Source: DATCSE01 sp036568605
GTDB lineage: Bacteria; Pseudomonadota; Gammaproteobacteria; Burkholderiales; Burkholderiaceae_C
Assembly: GCA_036568605.1 (NCBI GenBank)
Contig: DATCSE010000481.1
Coordinates: 1 to 8,309 of the forward strand
Direction of reading: 5' to 3'
Length of the DNA stretch: 8,309 nt
The translations under genes and the position numbers were made by a program. The notes under the pieces were generated by a model. The model searched no databases and was not told the DNA's origin. It saw only the letters and a program-made list of their open reading frames with translations. This document shows, piece after piece, positions 6,549 through 8,309 of the stretch (positions within the stretch are counted from its first letter, which is position 1; each line of letters starts with the position of its first letter).

Positions 6549-6586
6549 TTTTGGCGATGACCTTGGCAATGCCCTCGGCAAAGGCG
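6539..6586 (+). repeat. Degenerate 12-bp tandem repeat across the end of the binding-protein gene
   Basis: Four consecutive 12-mers are seen: TTGGCAATGATT (6539), TTGGCGATGACC (6551), TTGGCAATGCCC (6563) and the more diverged TCGGCAAAGGCG (6575). The first contains the stop codon region of the binding-protein gene (TGA 6546-6548). In another frame the array is open and reads LAMI-LAMT-LAMP-SAKA. Confidence 0.75.
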
Positions 6587-6589
6587 TAA
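6545..6589 (+). other. Possible 14-codon small ORF overlapping the binding-protein stop
   Basis: ATG 6545 overlaps TGA 6546-6548 (ATGA) and reads MILAMTLAMPSAKA to TAA 6587-6589, using the 12-bp repeats in frame. It could be a coupled leader read by terminating ribosomes, but its length and repetitive origin make chance the simpler explanation. No family is recognised. Confidence 0.12.
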
Positions 6590-6591
6590 CC

Positions 6592-6622
6592 TCATCGTCG
6601 CAGGAGATGACGACGACGATGA
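6592..6622 (+). promoter_or_regulatory. 9-bp hairpin over the translation start of the NTF2-like gene
   Basis: TCATCGTCG (6592-6600) is perfectly complementary to CGACGATGA (6614-6622), with a 13-nt loop. The loop carries the AGGAG ribosome binding site (6602-6606) and ATG 6607; ATG 6619 lies in the right stem. In the mRNA this could limit initiation at ATG 6619. The base content is low complexity (GAC/GTC triplets), so chance formation is possible. Confidence 0.4.
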
Positions 6623-6996
6623 CCACCACGCCCGACACCACGCTGGCCGATCACCTGATCGCGCTCGAGATGCGCCTGCTCGACCCCGTGGTGCGCCGCG
6701 ACCCGCAGGTGGTCGGCGAGCTGCTCGACCCGGCCTTCTACGAATTCGGCCGCTCCGGCGTGGTCTGGCATCGCCAGGCGCTGCTCGATGCGCTGGGCGA
6801 CGAGGACGACGCGACCATCAGCGCACACGGCTTCGAGGCGCACGAGCTGGCCGACGGCGTGATGCTGCTGACCTATCACAGCGAGCGGGTCGTGATGCTG
6901 GTGTCCAAGCAGCGCGCGCTGCGCAGCTCGGTGTGGGTGCGCGGCGCCGACGGTCAGTGGCGCATGCGGTTCCACCAGGGGACGCCGGCCGCGTGA
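6619..6996 (+). CDS. Small NTF2-like protein, DUF4440 family
   Basis: 125 residues, the usual size of a single NTF2-like cone domain. An N-terminal helix (LADHLIALEMRLLDPVVRRD) is followed by the short helix/loop LLDPAFYEFGRSG at about 35-47, and then beta strands including VMLLTYHSERVVML (81-94) and LRSSVWVRGADGQWRMRFHQ (101-120), ending FHQGTPAA. This pattern is typical of DUF4440; members are cytoplasmic and mostly uncharacterised, and a few relatives are isomerases or hydrolases. Two in-frame ATGs exist. ATG 6607 directly abuts AGGAG (6602-6606), which is too close, whereas ATG 6619 is 12 nt away, slightly long but usable, so it is preferred; the earlier start would add MTTT. The gene sits between the transporter and the amidase, so a role in the same pathway is likely. 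AtzH, a small NTF2-like enzyme linked with amidases, is a distant analogy only. Confidence 0.85.
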   Translation: MTTTPDTTLADHLIALEMRLLDPVVRRDPQVVGELLDPAFYEFGRSGVVWHRQALLDALGDEDDATISAHGFEAHELADGVMLLTYHSERVVMLVSKQRALRSSVWVRGADGQWRMRFHQGTPAA

Positions 6997-7019
6997 ACGA
7001 GACGTTGAGCGCACTCGCC

Positions 7020-7080
7020 GGCCCTCGACTCAATGAAGTTTTATCCCCTCTCCCGCTGGGAGAGGGCTAGGTTGAGGGCC
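7020..7080. repeat. Interspersed hairpin repeat (CCCTCTCCC / GGGAGAGGG type) between the NTF2-like and amidase genes
   Basis: The inner perfect stem CCCTCTCCC (7046-7054) and GGGAGAGGG (7058-7066) has a GCT loop. An outer 7-bp stem is possible between GGCCCTC (7020-7026) and GAGGGCC (7074-7080). The segment GGGAGAGGGCTAGG followed by TTGAGGG resembles a widespread proteobacterial repeat that in predicted proteins reads PLSRWERARVRA; here ATG 7033 would read through it as PLSRWERARLRA. There is no T-run after the stem, so it is not a classical terminator. Confidence 0.8.
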
Positions 7081-7089
7081 CACGAGTTG
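7074..7089 (+). promoter_or_regulatory. Candidate ribosome binding site and TTG start of the amidase gene
   Basis: GAGGG (7074-7078) lies 8 nt before TTG 7087-7089. The Shine-Dalgarno-like bases are part of the repeat and of its possible outer stem, so pairing with 7020-7026 would hide them. ATG 7033 has no recognisable ribosome binding site. Confidence 0.4.
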
Positions 7090-8309
7090 CCACCGCTGTT
7101 CCATCTGTCCGCCATCGACCTACTCGCCGCTTACCGCGCCGGCTCGCTGTCACCCGTCGAGGCCACGCGTTCGGTGCTCGATCGCATTGCCGCGTGGGAG
7201 CCGCAGCTGTGCGCGACCTACGCGCTCGATCCCGACGCTGCGCTCGTGCAGGCGCGCGCGTCCGAGGCGCGCTGGCGGCGCGGCGAGCCGCAGGGCGCGC
7301 TCGATGGCGTGCCGCTGATGATCAAGGAGAACATCGCGACGCGCGGCGTGCCGGTGCCGCTGGGCACCGCGGCGGTCGACCTGGTCCCGGCCGAGCGCGA
7401 TGCGCCGCCGGCCGCGCGGGTGCGCGAGGCCGGCGCGGTGATCGTCGGCAAGACGACGATGCCCGACTACGGGATGCTGTCGTCGGGGCTGTCGAGCTTT
7501 CATCCGCTCGCGCGCAACCCCTGGGACCTGACGCGCGGCCCCGGCGGCAGCAGCGCCGGCGCGGCCGCCGGCGTCGCGGCCGGCTACGGCCCGCTGCACA
7601 TCGGCACCGACATCGGCGGCTCGGTGCGGTTGCCCGCGGGCTGGTGCGGCATCGTCGGGCTGAAACCCAGCCTGGGCCGCATCCCGATCGACCCGCCGTA
7701 CGCCGGCCGGGTCGCCGGGCCGATGACGCGCACCGTCGCCGACGCGGCGCTGCTGATGTCGGTGCTGGCCCAGCCCGACGACCGCGACACGATGAGCCTG
7801 CCCCACCAGCCGATCGCGTGGACGCAACTCGAGCGTGACCTGCGGGGCCTGAGGATCGGGCTGCAGCTCGATGCCGGTTGGGGGCTTCCGGTAGAGCCCG
7901 AAGTGCGCGCCGCGGTCGAGGCTGCGGCCCTTGCGTTCGAGGCGGCCGGCGCGATCGTCGAGCCCATCGCCCCGTTCATGACCCGCGCGATGGCCGAGGG
8001 CATGGACGACTTCTGGCGCACCCGCTCGTGGCTCGATATCAGCGCGCTGCCCGAGGCCAAGCGCGCGCAGGTGCTGCCGTTCATCGTCGAATGGGCGCGC
8101 GGCGGCGCCGGCCTCAGCGGCGAGCGCGTGTTCCGCGGCTACAGCCAGATGGGCGCGATGCGCGACGCCGCGGTGCGCGCGACCCGGCCGTTCGATGTGC
8201 TGTTGTCGCCGACGGCGCCGATCCCGGCGTTCGCGGCCGAGCTGCCGTGCCCGACCGACGACCCGGCCCAGCCGTTCGAGCACATCGCGTTCACGCTGCC
8301 GTTCAACAT
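7087..8309 (+). CDS. Amidase-signature family hydrolase, C-terminus cut by window edge
   Basis: Amidase-signature enzyme that hydrolyses a C-N amide bond with a Ser-cisSer-Lys triad. From TTG 7087 the triad is Lys80 (VPLMIKENIA), cis-Ser155 (GPGGSSAG) and nucleophile Ser179 (GTDIGGSVR). The spacings of 75 and 24 residues are those of the family, and the C-terminal side of the signature continues as CGIVGLKPSLGRIP. About 407 residues are visible; family members are usually 450-500, so the end is missing. The start is uncertain. TTG 7087 gives MPPLFHLSAIDLLAAYRAGS, matching usual amidase N-termini, with GAGGG 8 nt upstream. In-frame ATG 7033 would add 18 residues read from the hairpin repeat and has no ribosome binding site. 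The position after an importer suggests that it acts on the imported compound; the substrate is unknown. GatA-type tRNA amidotransferase function is unlikely in this context. Confidence 0.93.
   Translation, partial: MPPLFHLSAIDLLAAYRAGSLSPVEATRSVLDRIAAWEPQLCATYALDPDAALVQARASEARWRRGEPQGALDGVPLMIKENIATRGVPVPLGTAAVDLVPAERDAPPAARVREAGAVIVGKTTMPDYGMLSSGLSSFHPLARNPWDLTRGPGGSSAGAAAGVAAGYGPLHIGTDIGGSVRLPAGWCGIVGLKPSLGRIPIDPPYAGRVAGPMTRTVADAALLMSVLAQPDDRDTMSLPHQPIAWTQLERDLRGLRIGLQLDAGWGLPVEPEVRAAVEAAALAFEAAGAIVEPIAPFMTRAMAEGMDDFWRTRSWLDISALPEAKRAQVLPFIVEWARGGAGLSGERVFRGYSQMGAMRDAAVRATRPFDVLLSPTAPIPAFAAELPCPTDDPAQPFEHIAFTLPFN

Noticed and set aside
5064..6641. A 525-codon minus-strand open frame opposite the binding-protein gene
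   Set aside because: The composition is Arg/Val/Leu/Ala-rich as expected for a shadow frame in GC-rich DNA; the plus strand encodes a complete family 5 binding protein with signal peptide.
7046..7066. Rho-independent terminator after the NTF2-like gene
   Set aside because: The stem is strong but no T-run follows on either strand, and the sequence matches a known interspersed repeat type. Partial termination cannot be excluded.

Overview
The window is very GC-rich chromosomal DNA with a strong G/C bias at third codon positions. It is most likely from a betaproteobacterium of the order Burkholderiales. This is inferred from codon usage, the gene set and two interspersed palindromic repeats of types I recall as common in Proteobacteria; no rRNA or other marker gene is present to prove it.

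Layout: an aldehyde dehydrogenase gene runs leftward off the left edge (1-941, minus strand). An 84-bp divergent region separates it from a rightward run of genes. These are two Opp/Dpp-type permease genes (1026-2012, 2012-2845), two ABC ATPase genes (2845-3954, 3954-4991), a family 5 solute-binding protein gene (5034-6548), a small NTF2-like/DUF4440 gene (6619-6996), and an amidase-signature hydrolase that runs off the right edge (7087-8309). The first four rightward genes are joined by TGATG stop/start overlaps, which indicates one translationally coupled operon. The binding protein follows after 42 bp with its own strong ribosome binding site. The set reads as an importer for a peptide or amide-like compound plus an amidase that could hydrolyse it. 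The aldehyde dehydrogenase could oxidise a downstream aldehyde. The true substrate cannot be read from the sequence.

The unusual part is at the gene junctions. A palindromic repeat (27-bp arms) lies inside the first codons of both ATPase genes, in frame, and starts about 20 bp after each ATG. In the second ATPase gene it is flanked by an 18-bp tandem array on the left and a 21-bp tandem array on the right. Both array units contain the outer tip of the palindrome arm, and they add about 85 low-complexity residues to the protein. A different hairpin repeat (CCCTCTCCC / GGGAGAGGG) sits across the possible starts of the amidase gene. A degenerate 12-bp tandem repeat covers the stop of the binding-protein gene, and a 9-bp hairpin covers the start of the NTF2-like gene. 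I see no phage, transposase, CRISPR or tRNA features. The enzymes and transporter belong to well-known families; the novelty, if any, is in these repeats and their effect on protein N-termini and translation.
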